Assembly: GCF_002797375.1 (NCBI RefSeq)
Contig: NZ_KZ454941.1
Coordinates: forward strand, 2,038,731-2,080,333
Source: Bacillus sp. FJAT-42315
GTDB taxonomy: Bacteria > Bacillota > Bacilli > Bacillales > Domibacillaceae
Length of the DNA stretch: 41,603 bases
Direction of reading: 5' to 3'
Part shown: positions 26,095-34,954 of the stretch, piece after piece
Layout of the letters: every line of letters begins with the position of its first letter
Numbering within the stretch: the first letter of the stretch is position 1
The notes under the pieces: generated by a model
Seen by the model: the letters and a program-made list of their open reading frames with translations, nothing else
The model's database searches: none
What the model was told of the DNA's origin: nothing
Translations under genes and position numbers: made by a program

Positions 26095-26814
26095 TTATGG
26101 ATTAGTCGACCATAATCCAGCTGACTTAATAAAAGTACGTTTATTTAATTTCAGCTGCGCGACAACAAATTCTGCGATATCTTCCGCTTGCATCACTTTC
26201 TCTGGATTGCCATCTGTTAAGCCACCCTCGATTGCTAAGTCTGTCGCAACAGTACTTGGCGTTAATGCGCTCACACGAATATTATGTTTACGTACTTCTA
26301 ACGCTAATGATTCTGTTAAGCCGAGAACGCCAAATTTAGATGCACTGTAAGCACTTGTAACTGGTGCGCCTTTTTGACCCGCTGTTGACGAGATATTAAT
26401 GATGTCTCCAGATTGTTGTTCAATCATGCCAGGTAACGCCGCACGCGTCACATAATACACACCCATTAAATTAACTTTAATCATTTGCTCCCATTCGTTA
26501 ACATCTAATTCTAAAAACTTACCGAATGCTGCAATCCCTGCATTGTTGATTAACACATCTACTGAACCTAAATCGTTCGTTAATGTAGCAACAGCTGTCA
26601 CCACATCTTCATTAGAAGCAACATCTGCCACAGCAACAGCCGCTTTTACACCTTCTGCTTCTACTTCTTTCGCTACTCTTTTTAAATTTTCTTCAGAACG
26701 TCCTAACAAGCCGACGTTTACGCCTTCTTTCGCTAAAGCGATTGCAATCGCGCGACCAATACCTCTTCCTGCCCCAGTAATAATCGCATTTTTTCCTTGT
26801 AATGATTGTGCCAA
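26095..26814 (-). CDS. yoxD: Classical SDR, 3-ketoacyl-ACP reductase-like (YoxD)
   Basis: 239 residues. Rossmann motif [12 protein letters not shown], catalytic Ser in NISSTAG and YSASK (YxxxK) are all present, so the enzyme should be an active NADP(H)-dependent reductase. The C-terminal block [20 protein letters not shown], the NPEKVMQ stretch and the end SAGLWSTNP agree closely with what I recall of B. subtilis YoxD. The TTG at 26814 (MAQSLQGK) sits 8 nt behind GAGGAG; the GTG at 26823 overlaps that site. Substrate unknown. Confidence 0.88.
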   Translation of the reverse strand: MAQSLQGKNAIITGAGRGIGRAIAIALAKEGVNVGLLGRSEENLKRVAKEVEAEGVKAAVAVADVASNEDVVTAVATLTNDLGSVDVLINNAGIAAFGKFLELDVNEWEQMIKVNLMGVYYVTRAALPGMIEQQSGDIINISSTAGQKGAPVTSAYSASKFGVLGLTESLALEVRKHNIRVSALTPSTVATDLAIEGGLTDGNPEKVMQAEDIAEFVVAQLKLNKRTFIKSAGLWSTNP

Positions 26815-27006
26815 GTTGAACACTCCTCATCTATTTGATGATGATTATTATAGCTAGATTTCATTTAAAAGACAATTGAAATGCTTATATCTAGCACTTC
26901 ATTCGCCATAGCCTCTACAATAAATCGAGTGACCTATCATACACAAAAAGAAAGTTAAATGTGCCACAGAGCCTCTCAGAAGCATACGATAATTCCCTTG
27001 TTTTTA

Positions 27007-27048
27007 TGTTCTATCCCACTATATAGAACAAGCATTCTATGATAGAAT
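27007..27048 (+). repeat. Four alternating RTTCTAT half-sites upstream of the recombinase
   Basis: TGTTCTAT...ATAGAACA (27007-27030, 8-bp arms, 8-bp centre) is followed 3 bp later by ATTCTATGATAGAAT (27034-27048, 7-bp arms, 1-bp centre). Together they give four copies of the half-site RTTCTAT in alternating orientation. A plausible promoter (TTGTTT, 16 bp, TATATA) overlaps the first pair. Confidence 0.6.
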
Positions 27049-27052
27049 AGAA

Positions 27053-27079
27053 GTAAAGATAATTAGTAGTTATCTTTAC
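27053..27079 (+). repeat. Perfect 10-bp inverted repeat in the recombinase leader
   Basis: GTAAAGATAA and TTATCTTTAC with a 7-nt loop, 40 bp before the recombinase start. It would form an RNA hairpin in the leader. Confidence 0.7.
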
Positions 27080-27119
27080 TATACATAATAATATTATTTT
27101 AAACTAATAGAGGTGCTTC

Positions 27120-28241
27120 ATGATGAATGATTTGACCCTTTTGAATCAGATAACGAGTGAACAATATTTATCGCAATTGAAAACGGAATTAGAACAGCGC
27201 CAGCTTTTGGATGAACATCGCAACCTTTCCTTAGCAGATTGTTCGGAGCAAGAATTTATTGAAGTGTTTTTTCTCGAGAAAATCTTTTCGGCAGATCGGG
27301 ATCTTTCTCCACATACGCTGAAAGCTTATCGTTCAGATGCCAAAACGCTGCTCACCTTTTTAATGGAGCATTCTCTCTCCTTTCGAGACATCGGCTTCCC
27401 GGAAGTGAAAGCCTACAATAAATATATTAAAGACAAGTATGCCGCTAAGTCAGCGATTCGGAAATTGGAGTTTTTTCGCCGATTATTAGACTTTGGATAT
27501 GAAACGCAATTTTACAAAGCTCACCTTTCGACTTGGATCTCGAAACCAACAGCGAAAAAAGGACACTATATAATAGAAGAAACTCGTCCAGAATCGAGGC
27601 AAACGCGGGTTCAAGTAAGGGAATTAAACCAGAGAGATGCAGAGAACCTTCTGGCTTGCTTTCCTAAAATCGTCAAGGCGGAGCGAAATCGCGAACAGCT
27701 ACAAAAACGTAATCTATTGATTGGTTATCTCCTCTACACGACGGGTCTTCGTGCAAATGAGTTACTCAGTTTGAATTGGGGCAGTTTTCGTTACAATCGT
27801 CAAGGGTTTCTATTTGCTGATGTCATCGGGAAAGGGGGAAAAGCACGAACAATTCCGGTCAGAGAAGAAACGAGTGAATTATTGTTCGATTATAGAAAAT
27901 GTCTTGGGGAGTCTGTAGAGATTGATCCGGATGACACGACTCCGCTCTTCTTCGCTCTATATAATAAGAAAGAACCGCATGCGAATAAAAAAAGATTAAC
28001 GTACCCAAGCCTTTATAAAATAGTAAAGGAAGCCGTTCATTTGGCCGGGAAAAACTCGCTCGTCTCTCCTCACTGGTTTCGGCATACGTTTGTGACGATG
28101 CTGCTTGAAAATGATGTGCCACTTGCCGTTGTGAAAGATTGGGCTGGACATTCTGATATTTCGACGACGAATATGTACTTAGAACGGATCAATCAAGATA
28201 ACACGCATGTTCATCTGCAGAAAGTGAATCTTTTCAGATAA
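27120..28241 (+). CDS. Tyrosine-type site-specific recombinase/integrase
   Basis: 373 residues. The N-terminal SAM-like core-binding domain is at about 45-140 (DRDLSPHTLKAYRSDAKTLL) and the catalytic domain at about 180-370. All active-site residues are visible: R211 in TTGLRANELL, H318 and R321 in HWFRHTF, H344 in GHSD, and nucleophile Y353 in TNMYLER. An N-terminal helical extension of about 40 residues precedes the usual domain, making it longer than XerC/XerD (about 300). No phage or transposon genes are adjacent, so it may be a chromosomal housekeeping or orphan integrase. Two successive ATGs follow GAGGTG. Confidence 0.88.
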   Translation: MMNDLTLLNQITSEQYLSQLKTELEQRQLLDEHRNLSLADCSEQEFIEVFFLEKIFSADRDLSPHTLKAYRSDAKTLLTFLMEHSLSFRDIGFPEVKAYNKYIKDKYAAKSAIRKLEFFRRLLDFGYETQFYKAHLSTWISKPTAKKGHYIIEETRPESRQTRVQVRELNQRDAENLLACFPKIVKAERNREQLQKRNLLIGYLLYTTGLRANELLSLNWGSFRYNRQGFLFADVIGKGGKARTIPVREETSELLFDYRKCLGESVEIDPDDTTPLFFALYNKKEPHANKKRLTYPSLYKIVKEAVHLAGKNSLVSPHWFRHTFVTMLLENDVPLAVVKDWAGHSDISTTNMYLERINQDNTHVHLQKVNLFR

Positions 28242-28283
28242 ATAATTTCCACCCGTATTTTTATTTACTTTTCCATCGTTTGT

Positions 28284-28313
28284 TTGCTATAGTAGGATAA
28301 GTGTTAATTTAAT
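28284..28313 (+). promoter_or_regulatory. Promoter of the thiamine transport operon
   Basis: TTGCTA, 18-bp spacer, TTTAAT. The expected start site lies just before the first conserved base of the TPP riboswitch. Confidence 0.5.
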
Positions 28314-28321
28314 AGTGATAT

Positions 28322-28410
28322 ATGGGAGCTGGGTCAGTCCGGCTGAGAGGATGCTTCAAACGCATCGACCATTGAACCTGATCTGGGTAATGCCAGCGTA
28401 GGGAATGAGT
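28322..28410 (+). promoter_or_regulatory. TPP (THI-box) riboswitch
   Basis: All conserved blocks are present in order: GGAGCTGGGTCAGTCCGG, CTGAGAGGATG with a short variable stem, GACCATTGAACCTGATCTGG and GTAATGCCAGCGTAGGGAA. Thiamine pyrophosphate binding would favour the terminator at 28440-28467 and shut off the transporter operon. Confidence 0.97.
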
Positions 28411-28439
28411 GAAAGATGAATGACGCTCGATAAAAACTC

Positions 28440-28467
28440 GCTGCCTACCAAAATAGGCAGCTTTTTT
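28440..28467 (+). terminator. Riboswitch expression-platform terminator
   Basis: GCTGCCTA and TAGGCAGC with a 6-nt loop, followed by TTTTTT. Confidence 0.92.
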
Positions 28468-28525
28468 CGTTTTTCATAGCGTAACTCATCACTCATCACA
28501 CCATTACATAAGAGGAGGAACAATT

Positions 28526-28816
28526 ATGTCTATAACAAATGTCGGGTTTCAAGTCATCCCTAAGTCAACGGAGCGAAATACATATGAATTAGTTGATAAG
28601 GCGATTGAAGTCGTTCAACAATCAGGTGTGAAGTATGAAGTCGGTCCGATGGAAACTGTAATGGAAGGTCAATTAGACGAGCTGTTAGACATTGTCAAAA
28701 AAGCGCAACAAGCCTGTCTTGATGCTGGAGCGATTGAAGTGCTAACAAATATTAAAATCCATTACCGACCTGAAGGAGTAACAATGGATGAAAAAACAGC
28801 AAAATACAGAAAATAA
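28526..28816 (+). CDS. Thiamine-binding protein, YkoF/MTH1187 family
   Basis: 96 residues forming one ferredoxin-like alpha/beta unit of the thiamine_BP (DUF77) family: VGFQVIPKSTERNTYELVDK at the start, then YEVGPMETVMEGQLDELLDI and a terminal IKIHYR. YkoF of B. subtilis has two such units and binds the pyrimidine part of thiamine; this is a single-unit version that would pair up as a dimer or tetramer. AGAGGAGG precedes it. It is the first gene under the TPP riboswitch and overlaps thiX by 29 bp, so it probably buffers or delivers the transported precursor. Confidence 0.88.
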   Translation: MSITNVGFQVIPKSTERNTYELVDKAIEVVQQSGVKYEVGPMETVMEGQLDELLDIVKKAQQACLDAGAIEVLTNIKIHYRPEGVTMDEKTAKYRK

Positions 28817-29597
28817 GCGAGCAGGCGTGACCATTTTCTTCAAGCGCTGGTCATCTTTATTTCTTCCTGCGCTTACACTTGTCATCCTTCTACTTTTATG
28901 GGAAGTTGGTGTTCGCATCTCCCAAATTGAGCAGTGGATTTTGCCGAGTCCTTCCGCTGTCATGCAGGCACTATGGGAGGCACGAGAACTGATTTGGATG
29001 CATGCTGGTCAAACGATTTATGAGACGATGATCGGCTTTAGTGTAGCGGTCATCGTAAGTGTAGCGATTGCTACGGTCATCGATCTCAATGACTGGCTGC
29101 GAAAGTCGATCTACCCCCTGCTTATTATTTCGCAAACCGTACCGATTATTGCTGTTGCCCCGTTATTTATGATGTGGTTCGGCTACGGATTGTTACCGAA
29201 AGTGATTGTTGTTGCTCTCGTTTGCTTCTTTCCGATAACCGTCAACTTAGCTGACGGTTATCGTTTAGTTGATCGCGATATGATTCGATTGATGGAATCG
29301 ATGGGAGCAAAGAAGCGACAAATTTTTCGTATGGTGAAGCTTCCAGGAGCACTTCCGTTTTTCTTTTCTGGATTGCGAATTGCCGGCACGTATAGTGTCA
29401 TGGGTGCTGTGATCGGTGAATGGCTAGGAGCGAGCAAAGGATTAGGAATATTAATGACGAGATCAACGCAATCATTTTTAACGGCTCAAGTATTCGCCAC
29501 GATTTTTGTTGTGATCGTACTTAGTTTGTTGCTATATTTTCTCATTGAAGTCATCGCAAGGCTACTGATTTCCTGGCACTATCAACAAGAATCTTAA
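28788..29597 (+). CDS. thiX: ABC transporter permease for thiamine precursor (ThiX)
   Basis: 269 residues with six membrane helices. The BPD_transp_1 coupling motif is seen as ESMGAKKRQIFRMVKLPGAL (EAA-type loop), and EWLGASKGLGILM is typical for taurine/nitrate/pyrimidine permeases. In Bacillus, ThiXYZ imports formylaminopyrimidine, a thiamine breakdown product that is salvaged to HMP. GAAGGAG precedes the ATG, which lies within the previous gene. TPP-riboswitch control supports the thiamine-related substrate. Confidence 0.9.
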   Translation: MKKQQNTENKRAGVTIFFKRWSSLFLPALTLVILLLLWEVGVRISQIEQWILPSPSAVMQALWEARELIWMHAGQTIYETMIGFSVAVIVSVAIATVIDLNDWLRKSIYPLLIISQTVPIIAVAPLFMMWFGYGLLPKVIVVALVCFFPITVNLADGYRLVDRDMIRLMESMGAKKRQIFRMVKLPGALPFFFSGLRIAGTYSVMGAVIGEWLGASKGLGILMTRSTQSFLTAQVFATIFVVIVLSLLLYFLIEVIARLLISWHYQQES

Positions 29598-29615
29598 GGA
29601 GAGTGAACCAACTAT

Positions 29616-30638
29616 ATGAAATGGATAAAATGGCCAATCGTATCGATGTTATTACTCATCTTGCTAGTCGGTTGCAACCAACAGCAAGAAGAAACAAAGG
29701 ACAATAAACAAACGAAAGATACGGCAAATAAAGAACTAGAAAAAGTGACACTAATGCTTGATTGGTTCCCAAATACGAATCATACCGGTTTTTATGTAGC
29801 AAAAGAAAATGGATTTTATGAAGAACAAGGTTTAGATGTCGAGATTGTTCAACCAGGTGAAGGATCGACAGCTGATCAATTAGTGGCATCAGGAAAAGCT
29901 GATTTTGGTGTAAGTTATCAAGAAGGCGTGACCTATGCAAGAGTCAATGATATCCCGCTCGTATCGATCGGAGCAGTGATTCAGCATAACACATCCGCGC
30001 TCGCTTCGTTAAAAGAAGCGAACATTAACACACCGAAAGATTTTGAAGGTAAGCGTTACGGTGGTTGGGGCGCGCCAATTGAAGAAGCTGTGATTAAAGC
30101 CGTCATGAAGAAAAACGATGCGGATTATAACAAAGTGGAAAACATTACATTAGGTCAAACGGACTTCTTCACTTCTATCGGCAAAGATGCTGACTTTGAA
30201 TGGGTGTATTACGGTTGGGACGGTGTAGAAGCAGAACGCCGCAACATGGATGTAAATTATATGATGTTAAAAGATCTTGATCCTGCATTAGATTATTACA
30301 CACCTGTAATTGTCACGAATGAAAAGCACATAGCTGAACAGAATGAAATGGTCAAAAAATTCATGGATGCCACAACAAAAGGCTATGAATTTGCGATCGA
30401 AAGTCCTGATGAAGCGGCAGATATTTTATTAAAGCACGCGCCTGAACTGAATGCTGATCTAGTGAAAGCAAGTCAGAAATGGGTAAGTGAACAATATCAA
30501 GCAGATGCTACACAATGGGGCGTACAAAAAGCAGACGTTTGGCAACGTTTTGCCGATTGGATGTATGAGCAAAAATTAATCGATAAAGAATTAAAGACAG
30601 AGGATGCCTTTACGAACGAATTTTTGCCAAAGAAATAA
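29616..30638 (+). CDS. thiY: Thiamine-precursor-binding lipoprotein (ThiY)
   Basis: 340 residues. The signal peptide ends in lipobox LLVGC with lipidated C20, followed by a Gln/Glu/Lys linker. The mature part is an NMT1/THI5-like periplasmic-binding fold: LDWFPNTNHTGFYVAKENGF, then FGVSYQEGVTYAR, and YGGWGAPIEEA. This is the signature of pyrimidine-binding ThiY proteins, related to the yeast HMP synthase Thi5. It captures the precursor outside the cell and hands it to ThiX. Start 18 bp after thiX. Confidence 0.93.
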   Translation: MKWIKWPIVSMLLLILLVGCNQQQEETKDNKQTKDTANKELEKVTLMLDWFPNTNHTGFYVAKENGFYEEQGLDVEIVQPGEGSTADQLVASGKADFGVSYQEGVTYARVNDIPLVSIGAVIQHNTSALASLKEANINTPKDFEGKRYGGWGAPIEEAVIKAVMKKNDADYNKVENITLGQTDFFTSIGKDADFEWVYYGWDGVEAERRNMDVNYMMLKDLDPALDYYTPVIVTNEKHIAEQNEMVKKFMDATTKGYEFAIESPDEAADILLKHAPELNADLVKASQKWVSEQYQADATQWGVQKADVWQRFADWMYEQKLIDKELKTEDAFTNEFLPKK

Positions 30639-30665
30639 AAACACCTCTATAAGGGAGATTGTGTG

Positions 30666-31442
30666 ATGGAAACAGCCAAGTTGCTCGTAAACAATGTCTC
30701 AAAAACGTTTTATACAACTAAAAATACAATTGAGGCTGTTCGCACGGCGAGCATTGAAGTAAAAAATGGGGAATTTATTTCACTAATCGGACCAAGTGGT
30801 TGCGGGAAAAGTACGATTTTAGATATCGCTGCTGGGTTAACGAGTCCTGATGAAGGAACAGTATCGTTGAATGGAACTGACATTACGAACCAAAAAGGGC
30901 ATGTCAGTTATATGCCGCAAAGTGATGTGCTGTTCCCTTGGCGGACGATACTAGATAACGTCATTATTCCGCTGGAGGTAGCCGGTGTAAATAAAAAAGA
31001 AGCTCGAGAGCAAGCCCAAACATTGCTCACATTATTCGGACTTGAAAGTTTTGCGGATTCGTATCCGCATACGCTTTCAGGTGGGATGCGTCAACGGGCT
31101 GCATTTTTGCGCACTCATCTTTGTCAAAAGGAAGTCATGCTATTAGATGAACCATTTGGTAAATTGGATGCATTGACGAGAAGGCAATTACAACAATGGC
31201 TACTTTCGATTTGGCAACAATTTCAGCGTTCCGTCGTACTCGTCACACATGATGTCGATGAAGCGTTGCTATTGTCTGACCGCATTTATGTCATGTCTAG
31301 TAGACCAGGTCAAATCATTTATGAATTAACCGTCGATTTGCCACGGCCGAGAGATCCTGAAGTCATGACCACACAAACATTTAACGAAATGAAACGAACA
31401 TTGTTTCAACATCTTCAAGAGGCCAACTCTCCAGTATCTTAA
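30666..31442 (+). CDS. thiZ: ABC transporter ATPase (ThiZ)
   Basis: 258 residues. Walker A GPSGCGKST, Q-loop MPQSD, signature LSGGMRQR, Walker B VMLLDEPFGKLDALTR and switch HDVDEA are complete. It resembles SsuB/TauB/ThiZ-type ATPases. The product powers import through ThiX. GTG at 30663 directly precedes the ATG used here; GGGAG lies upstream. Last gene of the riboswitch operon, ending at a terminator. Confidence 0.93.
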   Translation: METAKLLVNNVSKTFYTTKNTIEAVRTASIEVKNGEFISLIGPSGCGKSTILDIAAGLTSPDEGTVSLNGTDITNQKGHVSYMPQSDVLFPWRTILDNVIIPLEVAGVNKKEAREQAQTLLTLFGLESFADSYPHTLSGGMRQRAAFLRTHLCQKEVMLLDEPFGKLDALTRRQLQQWLLSIWQQFQRSVVLVTHDVDEALLLSDRIYVMSSRPGQIIYELTVDLPRPRDPEVMTTQTFNEMKRTLFQHLQEANSPVS

Positions 31443-31470
31443 AGAACTGGGGGGCTGGCCTCCTTATTTT
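31420..31470 (+). terminator. Terminator of the thiamine transport operon
   Basis: GAGGCCA and TGGCCTC form the outer stem with CCAGT/ACTGG inside, followed by CTTATTTTATTT. The left arm lies in the end of thiZ. Confidence 0.7.
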
Positions 31471-31498
31471 ATTTCACCTATTCGCAACAATCAGTCAC

Positions 31499-34400
31499 TC
31501 AAGTTGTTGGTACAAGTTGGACAGTTGCTATATGATCTCCTACCTTCACCTCTGCCCCCTCTGAAACATCCGCTTGTAAGTGTAAGTTCCGCATCAACAA
31601 GCTTTCTTGCACCATCGATTGATAAACTTGAAGCACTTGATTTAGCTCTGCATCGGCACCTACTACAATATCGACACGCATATTGACAGGTAAGTTCAGT
31701 TTTTTCCGGTAATCTTGTATCGCTCGAATGAATTCTCGCGCCATTCCTTCTTGTATAAGCTCTTTCGTTAAAGAGATATCTAAAGTGACTGTATATTCTC
31801 CATTGGCAGCGGAAGCGTATCCTTCTTTCGTCGTTTTTTCAGCGATCACGTCTTCCGTCATTACTTGAATGTTTTCATGAGATATTTCTCCACTGCCTGC
31901 TGCTAAAAATTGTTTCGATTCTTCATCGGTTAATTGCTGGAGCCATGTATTCACTACATTTGCTTGTTTTCCAAACTTAGCCGCTGATTTTTTAAAGTCT
32001 AATTTTAGTTTGATTATTGAAAATTGCTCTTCTTTCTCCACTTCTTGAAACTGCTTCACATTTAATTCATCTAAAATAATGTCTTGATAGAGGGACCAAT
32101 TGATTTCTTCACCTGTATTTAACAAGAAAAGGCTGGCTAACGGCTGTTTCACTTTCAAAGAAGTCGTATTTCGAATACTTCTCCCTAGTTCCACCACCTG
32201 CAAAACCGCTCCCATTTCTTTTTCTAATTGTACATTGATCATTTTTTCATCATAAGTTGGATAGTCTGCCAAATGTACACTTTCTCCCGTTAAATGTTGA
32301 TAGACCTCTTCCGCTATGAAAGGAGTGAACGGGGCCAATAATTGACTAATGGTTGTTAGTACATCATACAGAGTTTGATAAGCAGCTACCTTATCCGCAT
32401 TCATGCCGCTCGACCAAAAACGTTCTCTAGATCGTCTAACGTACCAATTACTAACCTCTTCAACTAATTTAGCGATTTCCCTCGTAGCATTCGTCAGTTG
32501 ATAATCTTCTAAATGAACTTTTGCTACTTTCACCGTACTGTTTAATCTAGAAAGAATCCATTCATCTAATTTGTTTCTCTTGCTAGTGTACTCCTGCTTT
32601 GGATCAAAACTATCTAACTCGGCGTAAAGATTGTAAAAGCTATGAACATTCATAAACGTATCGATTAGCTTCGACTTGGCTTCTTGCACCACTCGTTCCG
32701 AAAAACGTTTTGGGTTCCATGGAGAGCTATCCACTAATAGCGCCCATCGTAACGCATCCGCTCCGTATTTTTTCATTAAATCCATTGGATCTAGTGCGTT
32801 CCCTTTACTTTTAGACATTTTTTGTCCTTTTTCGTCTAACACATGCCCAAGGGATAACACCCGTTTATAGGGCGCGTTTCCTGTATATAACGTTGATACA
32901 GCAAGTAGACTGTAAAACCAGCCACGCGTTTGGTCAATTCCTTCGATAACAACATCTGCCGGGAATTGCTTTTCAAAAAACTCATGATTTTCAAATGGAT
33001 AATGATACTGAGCAAATGGCATCGACCCGCTATCAAACCAAACATCAATCACTTCTGGTGTTCGTGTCATCGTTCCTTCGCATTCGGAACAACGAAGTTT
33101 CACCCGATCCACATAAGGTTTATGCAATTCAATGTCTTCATTAGTCGGATGGATAGATAATTGCTTTAATTCATTTATGCTTTTTGGTGCATGTTGATGA
33201 CTGCATGCGTCACATTGCCACACATTCAGCGGCGTGCCCCAATAGCGCTTACGACTAATGTTCCAATCAACCATGTTCTCTAAAAAATTGCCGAAGCGAC
33301 CGTGTTTAATATGATCTGGATACCAAGTAACTTCTTCATTATTTTTGATGAATTGATCTTTTAATGCAGTTGTTTTAATAAACCAACTTTCATTCGCATA
33401 ATATAAAAGCGGTGAATCGCAACGCCAACAGTGAGGATAATTGTGTTCGTATTTTTCTTTGCTATATAGTAACTCTTTTTCAGCAAGCACACGAATAATA
33501 TCGACATCACAATCTTTGACGAAGCGCCCTTGAAATAGCGGTACTTCTTCTGTATATTCTCCCTTTTCATTGACAACATTGACAAACGATAAACCGTTCT
33601 CTTGTACGACCTTATAATCATCTTCACCATATGCTGGTGCAATATGAACGATACCTGTTCCACTATTGTCTGTTACATAATCAGCAGCGACAACTTGATG
33701 TCCCTTCTCTACTTCAACAAAATCAAATACAGACACATAAGAAAGACCGATCAGGTCCGCTCCTTGATGAACAGACAAAATTTCGTAATCCGCCTGTAAA
33801 ACAGCCTCTACTAATGATTCAGCTACAACAAAGATCTCTTCTCCTTGCTTCGCCCGCACATATATCGTTTCTGGATGAACAGCTAATGCCACATTCGCAG
33901 GTAAAGTCCAAGGCGTTGTCGTCCAACCAAGAAAATATTCATTGTCACGATCTTGAATTTTGAACTTTGCTGTGACAGACAAATCTTTGACTGTTTTATA
34001 CCCTTGAGCCACTTCATGTGAACTAAGAGACGTTTGGCAACTCGGACAATAAGGAGACACACGATGACCTTTATTGAGCAACCCTTTTTCATGAATCGTA
34101 CCAAGGATGTGCCACACACTTTCAATATACGAATTATTTAATGTAACATAAGGATCATCCATGTCTACCCAATAGCCTAGCTGCTCTGTAAATTCCCGCC
34201 ACTGTTTTTCATATATAAATACACTTTCACGACATTTCTCAATAAAAGCCTCTACACCATAGTTCTCAATTCCACTTTTCCCAGAGATTCCTAATTGCTT
34301 TTCTACCCCGAGTTCTACAGGTAATCCATGCGTATCCCAGCCGGCTTTGCGAATCACTTGATGTCCCGTCATCGTTTTATATCTTGCGACTACATCTTTA

Positions 34401-34588
34401 ATCGTACGACCTAATACATGACCGACATGAGGCAACCCGTTGGCTGTCGGTGGACCTTCATAAAAGACAAATGAAGGACTACCTTCTCTTTTTGTAATCG
34501 ATTGTTGAAATGTGTGATCTTGTAACCATTGTTCTCGAATCCGTTCTTCACGTTGATGAACCAATTCTTTTGTTTGTTCTTTTTTCAT
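31499..34588 (-). CDS. ileS: Isoleucyl-tRNA synthetase, eukaryote-like IleRS2 type
   Basis: 1029 residues, longer than the ordinary Bacillus IleRS (about 920). Class I motifs: HIGH as H54-V-G-H57 in [14 protein letters not shown], and KMSKS at 590-594 followed by KGNALDP. The editing domain ([17 protein letters not shown]) and a C-terminal anticodon-binding region are present. The motif variant and length fit the eukaryote-like IleRS2 clade, members of which are naturally tolerant to mupirocin. ATG 34588 with AGGGGCG is chosen; the longer frame runs into the T-box leader. Controlled by the T-box leader upstream. Some bacilli also carry IleRS1 elsewhere. Confidence 0.92.
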   Translation of the reverse strand: MKKEQTKELVHQREERIREQWLQDHTFQQSITKREGSPSFVFYEGPPTANGLPHVGHVLGRTIKDVVARYKTMTGHQVIRKAGWDTHGLPVELGVEKQLGISGKSGIENYGVEAFIEKCRESVFIYEKQWREFTEQLGYWVDMDDPYVTLNNSYIESVWHILGTIHEKGLLNKGHRVSPYCPSCQTSLSSHEVAQGYKTVKDLSVTAKFKIQDRDNEYFLGWTTTPWTLPANVALAVHPETIYVRAKQGEEIFVVAESLVEAVLQADYEILSVHQGADLIGLSYVSVFDFVEVEKGHQVVAADYVTDNSGTGIVHIAPAYGEDDYKVVQENGLSFVNVVNEKGEYTEEVPLFQGRFVKDCDVDIIRVLAEKELLYSKEKYEHNYPHCWRCDSPLLYYANESWFIKTTALKDQFIKNNEEVTWYPDHIKHGRFGNFLENMVDWNISRKRYWGTPLNVWQCDACSHQHAPKSINELKQLSIHPTNEDIELHKPYVDRVKLRCSECEGTMTRTPEVIDVWFDSGSMPFAQYHYPFENHEFFEKQFPADVVIEGIDQTRGWFYSLLAVSTLYTGNAPYKRVLSLGHVLDEKGQKMSKSKGNALDPMDLMKKYGADALRWALLVDSSPWNPKRFSERVVQEAKSKLIDTFMNVHSFYNLYAELDSFDPKQEYTSKRNKLDEWILSRLNSTVKVAKVHLEDYQLTNATREIAKLVEEVSNWYVRRSRERFWSSGMNADKVAAYQTLYDVLTTISQLLAPFTPFIAEEVYQHLTGESVHLADYPTYDEKMINVQLEKEMGAVLQVVELGRSIRNTTSLKVKQPLASLFLLNTGEEINWSLYQDIILDELNVKQFQEVEKEEQFSIIKLKLDFKKSAAKFGKQANVVNTWLQQLTDEESKQFLAAGSGEISHENIQVMTEDVIAEKTTKEGYASAANGEYTVTLDISLTKELIQEGMAREFIRAIQDYRKKLNLPVNMRVDIVVGADAELNQVLQVYQSMVQESLLMRNLHLQADVSEGAEVKVGDHIATVQLVPTT

Positions 34589-34623
34589 AATGATATCGCC
34601 CCTAATAGTTTTTATTAAAGCAC

Positions 34624-34900
34624 ACAAAAAACCCGCCCCTAAAGAAAGGGACGGGTTTAACCGCGATACCACCCTAATTCTATTGAAACACTTCTCAATA
34701 GCACTTAGTCACGTACAATCATACGCGTTCCTTTTAACGGTAGACACCCGTTCAAGCCTACTACTGTTCAGCTTGACTTCTCAGAGATGATTTTCACTTA
34801 TGAACTGAACACCGGATTTCAGCACTCACCGGCTCTCTGTGGAACAGCGACATAAATTACTTTTTCTCTTCATCGAATTTGTGTGCTTTAATTGGAAATA
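34624..34900 (-). promoter_or_regulatory. T-box leader of ileS
   Basis: On the minus strand the T-box core GGGTGGTATCGCGG (near 34661-34674) is followed by the terminator AACCCGTCCCT...AGGGGCGGGTT plus TTTTTTG (34624-34658). Farther upstream, the Stem I region carries GAAAATCATCTCTGAGAAG with an AUC isoleucine codon in the specifier position. Uncharged tRNA-Ile would pair with AUC and the T-box sequence, prevent termination and switch on ileS. The core has a T where ACC is usual (TATC). Confidence 0.92.
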
Positions 34901-34929
34901 ATTATAACTTGAATAAAATCACATGTCAA
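34901..34929 (-). promoter_or_regulatory. Promoter of the T-box leader and ileS
   Basis: On the minus strand perfect TTGACA, 17-bp spacer, perfect TATAAT. Confidence 0.88.
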
Positions 34930-34954
34930 ACTAATTGGAAAATTATCAAGATAA

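Larger units (their letters stand above)
26825..27119. other. Intergenic stretch between yoxD and the recombinase
   Basis: The first 170 bp show nothing recognisable apart from the divergent upstream regions. From 27007 on there is a dense cluster of inverted repeats, listed separately, and GAGGTG, the ribosome site of the recombinase. Confidence 0.5.

Noticed and set aside
27859-28122. 87-codon minus-strand frame inside the recombinase gene.
   Set aside because: Shadow of the recombinase reading frame; no start signals and no family pattern.
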